Below, piece by piece: positions 35,848-44,700 of a DNA stretch of 64,000 nucleotides. Source of the DNA: Zoogloea oleivorans (GTDB lineage Bacteria > Pseudomonadota > Gammaproteobacteria > Burkholderiales > Rhodocyclaceae); NCBI RefSeq assembly GCF_008107625.1, contig NZ_SDKK01000003.1:90750-154749 (forward strand), given 5' to 3'. How positions within the stretch are numbered: position 1 is the stretch's first letter; each line of letters begins with the position of its first letter. The position numbers and the translations under genes are program-made. A model generated the notes under the pieces. The model did not search any database. It had not been told where the DNA came from and saw only the letters and a list, made by a program, of their open reading frames with translations.

Positions 35848-37008
35848 TCAGGCGAAGAGTTCGGCCTGGATAGGCTTCGGCGCTGTGTGTTCGGGGATGG
35901 CGTCGCGGCGGCTCAGGCTGGCCACGCGCACGCCGAGCAGGCGGATGCGCCGGTCGAGCAGCACGCGCCTGGCGCATTCGCCGGCGGCGCGGCGGATCGC
36001 TGCGGCTTCGCCCGTGGGGGCCGGCAGGGTCTGGTCGCGGGTGACGGTGTGGAAGTTGTCGAAGCGCAGCTTGAGGCCGATGGTCTTGCCCACGTAGCCC
36101 TTGCGGGCGAGGTCCTGGGCGAGCTGTTCGCACAGGCGCGTGAAGTGGCCGGACAGTTCGGACTTGTCCTGCTGCGGGTGCAGGTCGCGCTCGAAAGTGG
36201 TTTCGCGGGACAGGCTCTTGGGTTCGCTGTAGGTGACCACCGGGCGTTCGTCGTCGCCGTGGGCGGCCCGGTGCAGCCAGATGCCGTAGCGCTCGCCGAA
36301 GTGTTCCTGCAGCCACTCGGGCGCGGCCGCGGCGAGTTCGCCGATGGTATGGATGCCCAGCGTGTCGAGCCGTGCCGCCGCCTTGGGGCCGATGCCGTTG
36401 ATGCGCTTGGCCGGCAGCGGCCAGATGCGGGCGGGAATGTCGTCCGCCGGCACCACGGCGATGCCGGCCGGTTTTTCGAGGTCGGAGCACAGCTTGGCGA
36501 GGAGCTTGTTGGGCGCCACGCCGAGGGAGCACGACAGCCCGGTGGCACCCATTACTGCCTGTTGCAGGTGCAGCGCAACGGCCCGCGCGCCGTCGCAGCT
36601 GCCGTCGGGGTTGAGGGCGGTGAGGTCGATGTAGATCTCGTCGATGCCGCGGTCTTCCACCTCCGGCGCAATCTCGCGCACGGCGGCCTTGAAGAGGCGC
36701 GAGTAATGGCGGTAGGAGTCGAAATCGGCGGGCAGCAGCAGGGCGTCGGGCGCCAGCTGGGCCGCTTTCATCAGGCCCATGCCCGAATGCACGCCGAGCG
36801 CCCGTGCTTCGTAGGAGGACGTGGTGATCACTCCGCGGCCGACGTAGTCGCGCAGGCGCGGAAAATTTTGCCCCGACTCGTTTGCCGTCGCGCGTCGACC
36901 GCCCACCACCACTGGCTGGCCGCGCAGGTGTGGATAGCGCAGCAGCTCCACTGACGCATAAAAAGCGTCCATGTCCAGGTGGGCGATGCTGCGGGGGAAG
37001 TGGGGCAT
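35848..37008 (-). CDS. dinB: DNA polymerase IV (Y-family translesion polymerase)
   Basis: A 386-residue polymerase. It has the Y-family start IAHLDMDAFYASVELLRYP and the second metal motif GIDEIYIDLTAL, where the usual SIDE is GIDE. The HhH element INGIGPKAAARL and the little-finger domain (ETTFERDLHPQQDKSELSGHF) follow. It is slightly longer than E. coli DinB (351). The C-terminus QAELFA resembles a beta-clamp-binding QxxLF motif (QAELF at about 381-385). I see no LexA box by eye in the 265 bases upstream, which also contain the AT-rich leader of the next, divergent gene. Confidence 0.93.
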   Translation of the reverse strand: MPHFPRSIAHLDMDAFYASVELLRYPHLRGQPVVVGGRRATANESGQNFPRLRDYVGRGVITTSSYEARALGVHSGMGLMKAAQLAPDALLLPADFDSYRHYSRLFKAAVREIAPEVEDRGIDEIYIDLTALNPDGSCDGARAVALHLQQAVMGATGLSCSLGVAPNKLLAKLCSDLEKPAGIAVVPADDIPARIWPLPAKRINGIGPKAAARLDTLGIHTIGELAAAAPEWLQEHFGERYGIWLHRAAHGDDERPVVTYSEPKSLSRETTFERDLHPQQDKSELSGHFTRLCEQLAQDLARKGYVGKTIGLKLRFDNFHTVTRDQTLPAPTGEAAAIRRAAGECARRVLLDRRIRLLGVRVASLSRRDAIPEHTAPKPIQAELFA

Positions 37009-37273
37009 GTTCAGGGTGGCTGCCGCAGAGGGCTACATTGTGCACGAAGGGGCGATGCCGTGAGGCGGTGGCTGCGTGAAGGGTCTTTACTGAATGGACG
37101 CGCCACAACTCTTTTCGTAGGCTGGTTCCGGGCTGCCGAGCACGGATTGGGGGAGCGCCTGCTATCTGTGGGTGCTATATGGATATACAGATATAAGGCT
37201 GACGCCGCAAAATTTCAAGTCCTGCCTGTCGCTGGTAGCCAGCGGGGCGCCACCAGTCAGAGGAGACAAGAAA

Positions 37274-37957
37274 ATGGCCGAGCTTTCCCTTCAGGGCAAA
37301 CGCATCCTGGTCACCCACGCGGACGCCTTCATGGGCCCCGTGCTGTGTGAGGTGCTCGCCCGCCGCGGTGCCACCGTGATGTCGAGCACCGATGCGCTGC
37401 TCGACCCGCAGGCCCCCGCCGCCCTTGTTGCGGCATCGGGCCAGGTTGACGTCCTCGTTGCCAACCTAGCCATCCCCAGTCCGACAACCGCCGCTACCGA
37501 GGTGGACGAGGCCGAATGGCGCAAGGTCTTTGCCGCCCTTGTCGACCCCCTGCCGCGTCTGTGCCGTGCCGTGCTGCCCCCCATGATCGCGCGGCGTGCC
37601 GGCAAGATCCTGGTCATGGGCAGCGCCTCGGCCCTGCGCGGCATCAGGGGGGCCACCACCTACAGCGCGGCCCGCGGGGCCCAGCTGGCCTATGTCCAGT
37701 CCCTGGGGGTCGAGGTGGCCGCTCACAACGTGCAGGTCAATGCCATCGCCCAGAACTTCGTGGACAACCCAACCTACTTCCCGCCGGAGGTGCAGGCCAA
37801 CCCGCGCTTCCAGGAGCGCCTGAAACGCGAGGTACCCCTCGGCCGTCTGGTGAGCGCCAGCGAGGACGCGGAGTTTGCCGCCTACCTGTGCAGCGATGCT
37901 GCCAACTGTTTCGTGGGGCAGGTTTTTCCGGTGTGCGGGGGGTGGGTGCAGAAGTAG
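37274..37957 (+). CDS. Halohydrin dehalogenase-like short-chain dehydrogenase family protein
   Basis: A 227-residue SDR-fold protein. The NAD-binding Gly-rich loop is replaced by T14-H-A-D-A-F19-M-G21, which is exactly the T-x4-F-x-G fingerprint of halohydrin dehalogenases. The catalytic set is S117, Y130, R134 (S-x12-Y-x3-R), with Arg instead of the SDR Lys. The loop NPTYFPPEVQANPRFQERLKREVPLGRL also resembles HheC-type enzymes, whose aromatic residues line the halide pocket. The family catalyses vicinal haloalcohol to epoxide conversion and the reverse with nucleophiles; the natural substrate is unknown. AGGAG lies 9 bases before the ATG at 37274. An AT-rich leader (37174-37196) may hold the promoter. 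Confidence 0.85.
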   Translation: MAELSLQGKRILVTHADAFMGPVLCEVLARRGATVMSSTDALLDPQAPAALVAASGQVDVLVANLAIPSPTTAATEVDEAEWRKVFAALVDPLPRLCRAVLPPMIARRAGKILVMGSASALRGIRGATTYSAARGAQLAYVQSLGVEVAAHNVQVNAIAQNFVDNPTYFPPEVQANPRFQERLKREVPLGRLVSASEDAEFAAYLCSDAANCFVGQVFPVCGGWVQK

Positions 37958-37984
37958 TTGTGGCGATCTGTACTAATTTCGGAT

Positions 37985-38028
37985 AATTCAAAATGAATTG
38001 ATGTTGTGTAAATTTTTGTGTCTAGTGT
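37985..38028 (+). promoter_or_regulatory. AT-rich region with dyad upstream of TPS locus
   Basis: AATTCA-AAA-TGAATT (37985-37999) is a perfect 6-bp dyad, followed by TTGATG and a weak TCTAGT/TAGTGT at about 17-19 bases. The whole 37958-38084 gap is markedly AT-richer than its surroundings, as is common upstream of acquired surface-protein loci. Promoter assignment is a guess. Confidence 0.35.
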
Positions 38029-38084
38029 GTATGGCATTTAAATAAATGTCTTAATGGCGACCTGGTGTGTTTTTGTTCAGGTTT

Positions 38085-40034
38085 ATGCCAAATAGACTTT
38101 TTCGGGGCCTGGTGGGCGCCCTGTTTCCCCTTTGCGCCTTGGCCGATGTCGTCCCTGATGGACGTACCGCAACGGCCGTGCTCACCGAGCCTTCTGGCAA
38201 GACCCTGATCCATCTGGCGCCGCCGGCCGGTGGCGTCTCCCACAACGTCTTCTCGCGCTTTGACGTGAATCGTGCGGGCGCTGCGTTCCAGAATCAGGAG
38301 GCTGGCGCCCGCACCATCGTGGCGGAGGTCCGCTCGTCCCAGCCGTCCGTGATCGAAGGGCCGGTGTCGGTGGACGGCCCCCGTGCCAACCTGATCCTCG
38401 CCAATCCCAACGGACTCGCCGTCAATGGCGGGAGCTTCATCAACTTCGGCAGCGTGGCCCTGGTGGCGGGCAGCGTTGCGCTGGAAAAGCAGACCGTCGG
38501 CAATGGCGTCCAGACCTATGTTTCCGCCACCTCGGGGAGCGGTGCCATCAGCATTGGGCCCGACGGTCTCGCTGCCGATCTGATCCGGCTCGAGCTGCTG
38601 GCCCGGCGCATCGATGTGGCCGGCCCCCTCGTCAATGCCTACAGCTCGCCCACTGCCCTGCTGCGTCTGGTGGCGGGCGAGGCCAGTGTGCTCTTCGATA
38701 CGGCGGCCTCGCCTACCGATAACCTGACCCCCTGGGCCTACTACACTCCGGGAAAATCGGCGGGCCAGGGCATCGTCATCGATCTCGCGGCCCAGGCCCG
38801 GATCACGTCAGGGCGGATTGAACTGCTGGTCACCGATGCCGGTGCAGGTGTGCGCAACGCGGGTCATCTGCAGGCCGCGTCGGGTGATTTCGTGATCGAC
38901 AGCACCGGCCTGCTGGCGCAGAAGGGGGGGCGCATCGAGGCGGCCGGTGACATTCGCATCCGGGCCGGAGCGGTGCTCCAGGAGCAGGCCGCAGAGGGCG
39001 GCGCACCGTCGATCGCGGCATCCGGAAGTCTGGATATCCAGGTGAGTGGCAGCCTGAGCAATCTGGGCGGCAGTCTTTCCGGTGCGGCCCGCAACCCTGC
39101 GGAGGGGGCGGCGCCGGCAGCGCTGCGCATCGTCGCCGGTGCAGACATCGTTAACCAGACGCCCGCAGGTGGCACCGGTGCGGTGATCTTCGGCGCCGCC
39201 GACGATGTGCTGCTGGAGGCGGGGGGCGACATCCGCAACGTCAACGGGCGGATTGTCTCCAACGGCGCCCTGACCCTGCGGGCTGGGGGGACTGCGCTGA
39301 ACGAGTCGGTCTTCGTCGCGGGAAGTGGCCGCAGCGTGTCGTCCAGGGATGAGCACAACTGGCTCGGCCTGCCCCGCGAGAGTCACACCATGACCATCGA
39401 TAACGGTGTGTTGGCAGATCCGGTGCACACGGCCTACTGGGTGGCAGACGGCCAGTTGAGCGTCACGGCCGGGCAGATGCACAACCTGGGCGGAAGCCTT
39501 TTCGCCAACAAGGGTGATGTGGTGCTCGACGTGGGCGGCGAGATACTCAACCGCGCCTGGCTCACCGGGGGCCTCACCCTGCGGGAGTCCTGCAATCTCC
39601 TGTTCTGCCGCCGGACGGTGGAGGTCAGCGAGAACCTGGTCGGTGGGCAGATCCTGGCCAGTCAGGATGTGCGCATCAAGGCCGGCGAACGTCTGGTGAA
39701 TGAAGGTGGCCTTGTCCATGCGGCCCGCGACATGCATCTCGACGCGCCCCGCATCAAGGCGCGGGGTGTGCCGGTGCATGTGGCGCTGAGCCGCGAGGAT
39801 GGATTGCGCGCCTTCTTTGGTGACCGCTGGGCCGGCCTGTATGCCATCGATCAGGGCGGTGGCTTCACCGCCCAGGCGGGCCGCTTGAGCCTGAGCGGCC
39901 AGGCCATCCAGGACCGTGGTTTCTTTTTCGCGAGTCAGGGCATCGACGGGGTTATCACCGTGGAGCGGGTACCGGGTCGCGATCCGGTTGAGCTGACCAG
40001 CCACCTGGGGGTTTTCAGTGCCATCTGGCGCTGA
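38085..40034 (+). CDS. Short TpsA: haemagglutinin-activity (TPS) domain exoprotein
   Basis: A 649-residue secreted protein. The signal peptide (MPNRLFRGLVGALFPLCALA) is followed by the TPS secretion domain (about 25-260) with the NPNG-type motif LANPNGLAVNG and HNVFSRFDVNRAGAAFQN. After it come FHA-like beta-helix repeats with little else, ending near a GVFSAIWR terminus. It has no Tps toxin region. The ATG at 38085 gives a clean signal peptide; a GTG at 38067 is possible. It overlaps the tpsB gene by 17 bases, so it is coupled to its transporter. Function may be adhesion, or it may be a truncated relative of the giant TpsA downstream. Confidence 0.85.
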   Translation: MPNRLFRGLVGALFPLCALADVVPDGRTATAVLTEPSGKTLIHLAPPAGGVSHNVFSRFDVNRAGAAFQNQEAGARTIVAEVRSSQPSVIEGPVSVDGPRANLILANPNGLAVNGGSFINFGSVALVAGSVALEKQTVGNGVQTYVSATSGSGAISIGPDGLAADLIRLELLARRIDVAGPLVNAYSSPTALLRLVAGEASVLFDTAASPTDNLTPWAYYTPGKSAGQGIVIDLAAQARITSGRIELLVTDAGAGVRNAGHLQAASGDFVIDSTGLLAQKGGRIEAAGDIRIRAGAVLQEQAAEGGAPSIAASGSLDIQVSGSLSNLGGSLSGAARNPAEGAAPAALRIVAGADIVNQTPAGGTGAVIFGAADDVLLEAGGDIRNVNGRIVSNGALTLRAGGTALNESVFVAGSGRSVSSRDEHNWLGLPRESHTMTIDNGVLADPVHTAYWVADGQLSVTAGQMHNLGGSLFANKGDVVLDVGGEILNRAWLTGGLTLRESCNLLFCRRTVEVSENLVGGQILASQDVRIKAGERLVNEGGLVHAARDMHLDAPRIKARGVPVHVALSREDGLRAFFGDRWAGLYAIDQGGGFTAQAGRLSLSGQAIQDRGFFFASQGIDGVITVERVPGRDPVELTSHLGVFSAIWR

Positions 40035-41718
40035 TCCGTTACGGCGCCTGGCCCTGGCCTCGGCCCTTGCGCTGGCCGGGACGGCTGCCCATGCCCAGCT
40101 GCCGCCGGCGCCGCCGCGTCAGGACCAGGGCGACCGCATCCTGCGTGAGGAGATGGAACGGGAGCGGGAGCGCCTGTTGCGCCAGACCACGCCACGCATC
40201 GAGCAGCCCGTCGCCCCGGCCGCGGTGGGGCTGGATCCGGCCGAGGTGGCCGAAACCGTGCCCATGTTCCGTATCGAGCGCATCGAACTGCAGGGCGAGG
40301 ATCTGTTGCCGGCCGGTGTCCTGGCGCGCCGGCTACGGCCATTCACCGGCCTTGAGCTGGGTACCGTGCGCATCGGCCTGCTGCTGCAGGGGCTCAATGC
40401 CGACCTCATCGATGCGGGCCTGATCACCTCCCGGGCCTATGTGGTGAGCCAGAACCTGGCGAGCGGCGTGCTCAGTCTGCGCATTGTGGCGGGACGCATT
40501 GAAGCCGTCCGCTACAACGGCAGGCTGCTCGAGGCGGATGCCCTCAGCGAGCCCGGCGTGCGTCTGGCCCTGTCCATGGGGGTGGGCGACATCCTGCAAC
40601 TGCGGGATATCGAACAGGGGCTGGACCAGCTCAACCGCCTGCGCGGCCGACAGGTCCAGGTGCGCATCGTGCCCGGGGAAACGCCGGGGGGCTCGGTGCT
40701 CGAGTTCGTCGATCCGTCGCCTGCGTCGGCCTGGCGCGCCTGGCTCGGTGCCGACAACCAGGGCAGCCCCGCAACCGGCTCCCGGCGTTTGCGTCTTGGC
40801 CTGGAGATGGGTGACCTGCTCGGTCTCAACGAGAACCTCAATCTCGGCTACACAGGCAGCCTGGAGACCAATGCGCTCAATGCCGGCCTGTCCCTGCCCT
40901 GGGGCTACAACACCTTCAGCCTGCTCACCACCTGGTCCGAGTACCAGAGCCTGATCGGCAATGTGGCGCTGCTCCACGGCAGTTCCACCAACCACGCGGC
41001 GTCGTGGAACCGGCTGCTCTTGCGTGACCGGGACACCAAGGTGGCGGCGGACCTGGCCCTGTCCGTGCGAGAGGCGCGCCGGGAGATCAACAACGTGGCC
41101 CTTGCCCCGCAAAAGCTCACCGTGCTGCGGGCCGGCATCAACCGCCTGACCCGCTTTGAGTCCCCCGAAGGCGCCGGCCAATGGATTGTCGATGCGGGCT
41201 TCTCCCGGGGGCTGGATGCCCTCGGCGCCATGGGTGATGCCGGGGCGGGAAGTGGCCCTGCCGCCCGCGCCCGCTTCGGCAAGCTGGATGTGTCGGGCAG
41301 CGTGGTGCTCTACCTGCCCGGCAACTGGAGCCTGCGCGGCAACGGTGCGTGGCAGTGGAGCGGGGTGCCCCTGTTCTCGTCGGAGCAGATCTTCGTGGGT
41401 GGCGTGGCCAGCGTGCGGGGCTTTGCCGAGTCTGCGGCTGGGGGCGACAGGGGCGGCTACTGGCGCACCGAGCTCGCCCGCAGCCTGGCTGCCGCTCCCG
41501 CCGGCATGCACCTGGAACCCTTTGCCTTCTGGGACGCCGGCTATGTCCGGACCCTCGCCAGCGGGCGTGCCGCCACCCTCATGTCGGCCGGCCTCGGGCT
41601 GCGGGCGGCTACCCGCGCCGGCAACGTCGAGCTGATTGCCGGCAAGCCCGTCGTCCATCCGTCGGACATGCCCGATACGGCCTTCCGCCTCAACCTGTCC
41701 CTGACCCTGTTCTTCTGA
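40018..41718 (+). CDS. TpsB outer-membrane transporter (ShlB/FhaC/CdiB family)
   Basis: A 566-residue Omp85-superfamily pore that secretes TpsA proteins. It has a signal peptide (cleavage near AHA-QLPP) and a Gln/Pro/charged linker helix. A POTRA-ShlB region (about 80-200, FRIERIELQGEDLLPAGVLARRLRPFTGLELG) and a 16-strand barrel follow. The barrel contains the conserved VRGF motif of loop 6 (GGVASVRGFAES) and ends in the terminal Phe (LNLSLTLFF). The GTG start at 40018 lies inside the end of the upstream tpsA gene. It sits between two tpsA genes and is the only tpsB here, so it probably serves both. Confidence 0.92.
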   Translation: MPSGADPLRRLALASALALAGTAAHAQLPPAPPRQDQGDRILREEMERERERLLRQTTPRIEQPVAPAAVGLDPAEVAETVPMFRIERIELQGEDLLPAGVLARRLRPFTGLELGTVRIGLLLQGLNADLIDAGLITSRAYVVSQNLASGVLSLRIVAGRIEAVRYNGRLLEADALSEPGVRLALSMGVGDILQLRDIEQGLDQLNRLRGRQVQVRIVPGETPGGSVLEFVDPSPASAWRAWLGADNQGSPATGSRRLRLGLEMGDLLGLNENLNLGYTGSLETNALNAGLSLPWGYNTFSLLTTWSEYQSLIGNVALLHGSSTNHAASWNRLLLRDRDTKVAADLALSVREARREINNVALAPQKLTVLRAGINRLTRFESPEGAGQWIVDAGFSRGLDALGAMGDAGAGSGPAARARFGKLDVSGSVVLYLPGNWSLRGNGAWQWSGVPLFSSEQIFVGGVASVRGFAESAAGGDRGGYWRTELARSLAAAPAGMHLEPFAFWDAGYVRTLASGRAATLMSAGLGLRAATRAGNVELIAGKPVVHPSDMPDTAFRLNLSLTLFF

Positions 41719-41729
41719 GAGATCTGCCC

Positions 41730-44700
41730 ATGCGCGCGCCCCTGCCTGCCGATGACGACATGTCGTGTGTCTCCCCGTGGCGCCGGATCACCGCGCGCAT
41801 CCTGCTGGTCGTCTTCGGTTCGGGCTGCCTCCTGCCGGGTGGCGCCTACGCGGCGCCTATCGCCGATCCCAATGGCCCCATCGCCTTCCGGCCCGGCATC
41901 GGTCAGACCACGACCGGCGTGCCCGTGGTGGATATTACCCGTCCCAACGCGGGCGGCACGTCCTACAACCGTTACCAGCGTTTCGACGTGGACCCGGAAG
42001 GTGTGGTCCTCAACAACAGCAGCCAGGCGGGTACGACCCTGCTGGGGGGGAGTGTGGCGGCCAATCCGAATCTGGCGGGTGGGGCTGGCGCCAGCGTGAT
42101 CGTCAATGAGGTGGTGGCCCCGGGGGCGGCATCGCGCCTGGCCGGGTCGATCGAAGTGTTCGGCGTGCCGGCGGCGGTCATCGTGGCCAATCCCAACGGT
42201 GTTACCTGTGCCGGCTGCGGCACGGTGAACAGCCCGCGCTTCATGCTTTCCACCGGCACGCCGGTGTGGCTCGACGCGACAGGCAACCCTGGCAGCTTCG
42301 CCGGCGCCACGGGTGTCGGCTTCGATGTGCTTGAGGGGCAGGTGCGTGTCGAAGGGCATGGCCTGGAAGGGACGGTCGGGAAGGTCGAACTGGTGGCCGC
42401 CGGTATCCAGCTGGACGGGCCAGTGCGGGCCCATTACCTCAACCCCGAACTTGCCGGAATCACCGTGCTGGCGGGCGCCGGACGGGTGGCCGAGAAGGCG
42501 GGGCAGTTCGAGAACCTGACTCCGGGGCAGGCCGCTTCCGTTCCGTCGGGCAGCTTCGCCATCGACGGCACGGCCTTTGGCGCCATGAGCAGCAGCCAGA
42601 TCCGCGTCGTGTCCACCGACCAGGGTGTCGGCGTGCGCATGGCCGGCCCCTTGCTGGCCGACAGCCTGGGGCTGGTGGTCCGCAGCGCGGGCGATCTGAG
42701 CCTGGGCGAGCTGGTGGCGCGCCAGTCCATCACCCTGGATGCGGTGGGCAACCTGAACATGGAAGGGGCGACGGCGAGCGGCGGCGACCTCTCCGTCCAG
42801 GCCGGAGGGCGGGCTGTCCTGCGGGCTGCAAGCACGGTGACCGGCTCCGCCAGCCTGTCTGCGGCGGATGCGGTCGAGATCCTCGCCCCGCTCACGGCCG
42901 GTGGCCGGGCCAGTGTGAATGCCGATCAGGTGCGCCTGGGGGCGGGGGTGACGGCGAGTGAAACGCAGATCGATGCCCGTTCGCTGGTCCTTGGCGACGG
43001 GGGGCGGGACCTCCAGATTCGTGGTGACCTGGCTCTGGCGGTGGCGGGTGATCTGGTGGCGCCCGGGGTTGTCTCCGTCAGCGGCAACACCCGTCTCTCG
43101 GCAACCGGGTCGGTGGGGTTGGGTGGGGATGTGACGGTGGGGGGAAACCTCTCGGTGGACGTGGCGACGGATATTCGTGCTGCCGGCCACGTCAATGCAG
43201 GCGGTCTGGTGCGCCTGCATGCCGGCCAGGCACTGGACATTGTCGGCGGGGTGTCGGCTGGGACCCTCGATCTGGCCGCCGGCCGGGCTGTCCTTGGTGG
43301 CGACGTGATGGTCGCGGGTGACGGGGCCATCGTGGCCGCCAGCCTGGTGCTGCCTGTCCGGGTCGAGGTGGGCGGGAGCTTGCGCATCGATACCTCAGGC
43401 GATCTCCTCAGCAGCGGTCGTGTGGTGGCCAATGGCGACCTGAGCCTCGACGCCGGGGGGCGTGTTGCCCTCGCCGAAAGTGGCGCCGGTGGCCAGGCCG
43501 AGGTGACGGCCCGGGGTGGCGTCTTGTCCATCGGCGGGCCCTTTGTGGCCGGGCGAGCTGTGCAGCTGGCCGGGCGGGACGGGGTGCGCACGGGCCTCGT
43601 CCAGTCGGGGGGGGACCTGAGCATCGTCAGCAGCGATGGTGCGGTGGAAACGGGCGTCCTGCTCGCCCCGGGGAATGTGGTGGCGAATGCCGCCCTCGGC
43701 TTGAATGTCGCCGGCCCGGTGGCTGGCGGAGGGGATGTCCGCCTTCTTTCGGGGGGCGCACTGCACCTTGCCGGCGGGGTTTCTGCCGGCTCGGACCTCA
43801 GCCTGGGTGGAGGCTCCGTTCGTGTTCGGGAGGTACTGGCCGGGGGGCTGCTTGCCATTGATGGCGGGGTTGTCGAGGCCGATGCCCTGGTGGCCGGCGG
43901 CGCACTTGCAGTCCGTGCGCGCACCGGTGTGAGCGTGGGCGCGGGGGTGCTGGCCAACGGGCCGGTCAGTGTCGTGGTGAGCGACGGAGCCCTCGTCGTG
44001 GGTGGGAGTCTCGCGTCCAACAGCGCTCTGGCGGTGACCGCGCAGGGTGACATCGGCGTGCTCGGCGGGGTCGGCAGTGGCGCTGCAGCAAGCCTTGTCA
44101 GCAGTCAGGGGCACATCGCCGTGCAGGGTGGTGTGAGCTCGGTCGCAAGCATTCATCTCGACGCCTTCGGGCAGCTTGGTGTGAGCGGCGACTTGGCGGC
44201 CCGCGGCCCCATTGTCCTGCGCAGCGGGACGGCGGGTATCGATGTGGCGGGGAACCTGGCCGGGGCCGGCAGTCTGTCGGCTGACGCGGCGGGAAACATC
44301 CGCTTCGCCGGTGAAGCGCTCGTGGGTGGCGATCTGGCCGTGGCGACGACAGCTGGGGCCATGGCTTTCGACCGGACCCTCGAGGTGGGCGGCGCCACGC
44401 ACCTGGCTGCTGTCGGTGGCATGCGCTTCGGTGGCGACAGCCGCTTCTTCGGTGCACTGAGTCTGGGCAGTGCCGACGGGCCCATCGTCAACCAGGGGCA
44501 GCTCTATACAAGCTCGGACTTCATCCTGGATACCCTGGGCGATTTCATCAGCGAAGGGCGGATCGAGAGCCTCGGTTCGGTCTCCATCCGTGCTGCGCAG
44601 CTTGCCCTGAACGATCACGAGTCCGGCGGCGTCTTCGCCAACGGAGGTATCCGCCTGGCGGCACGCGATTCCGGCCGCCTTGGCGCCCGCGGCCTGCTGT

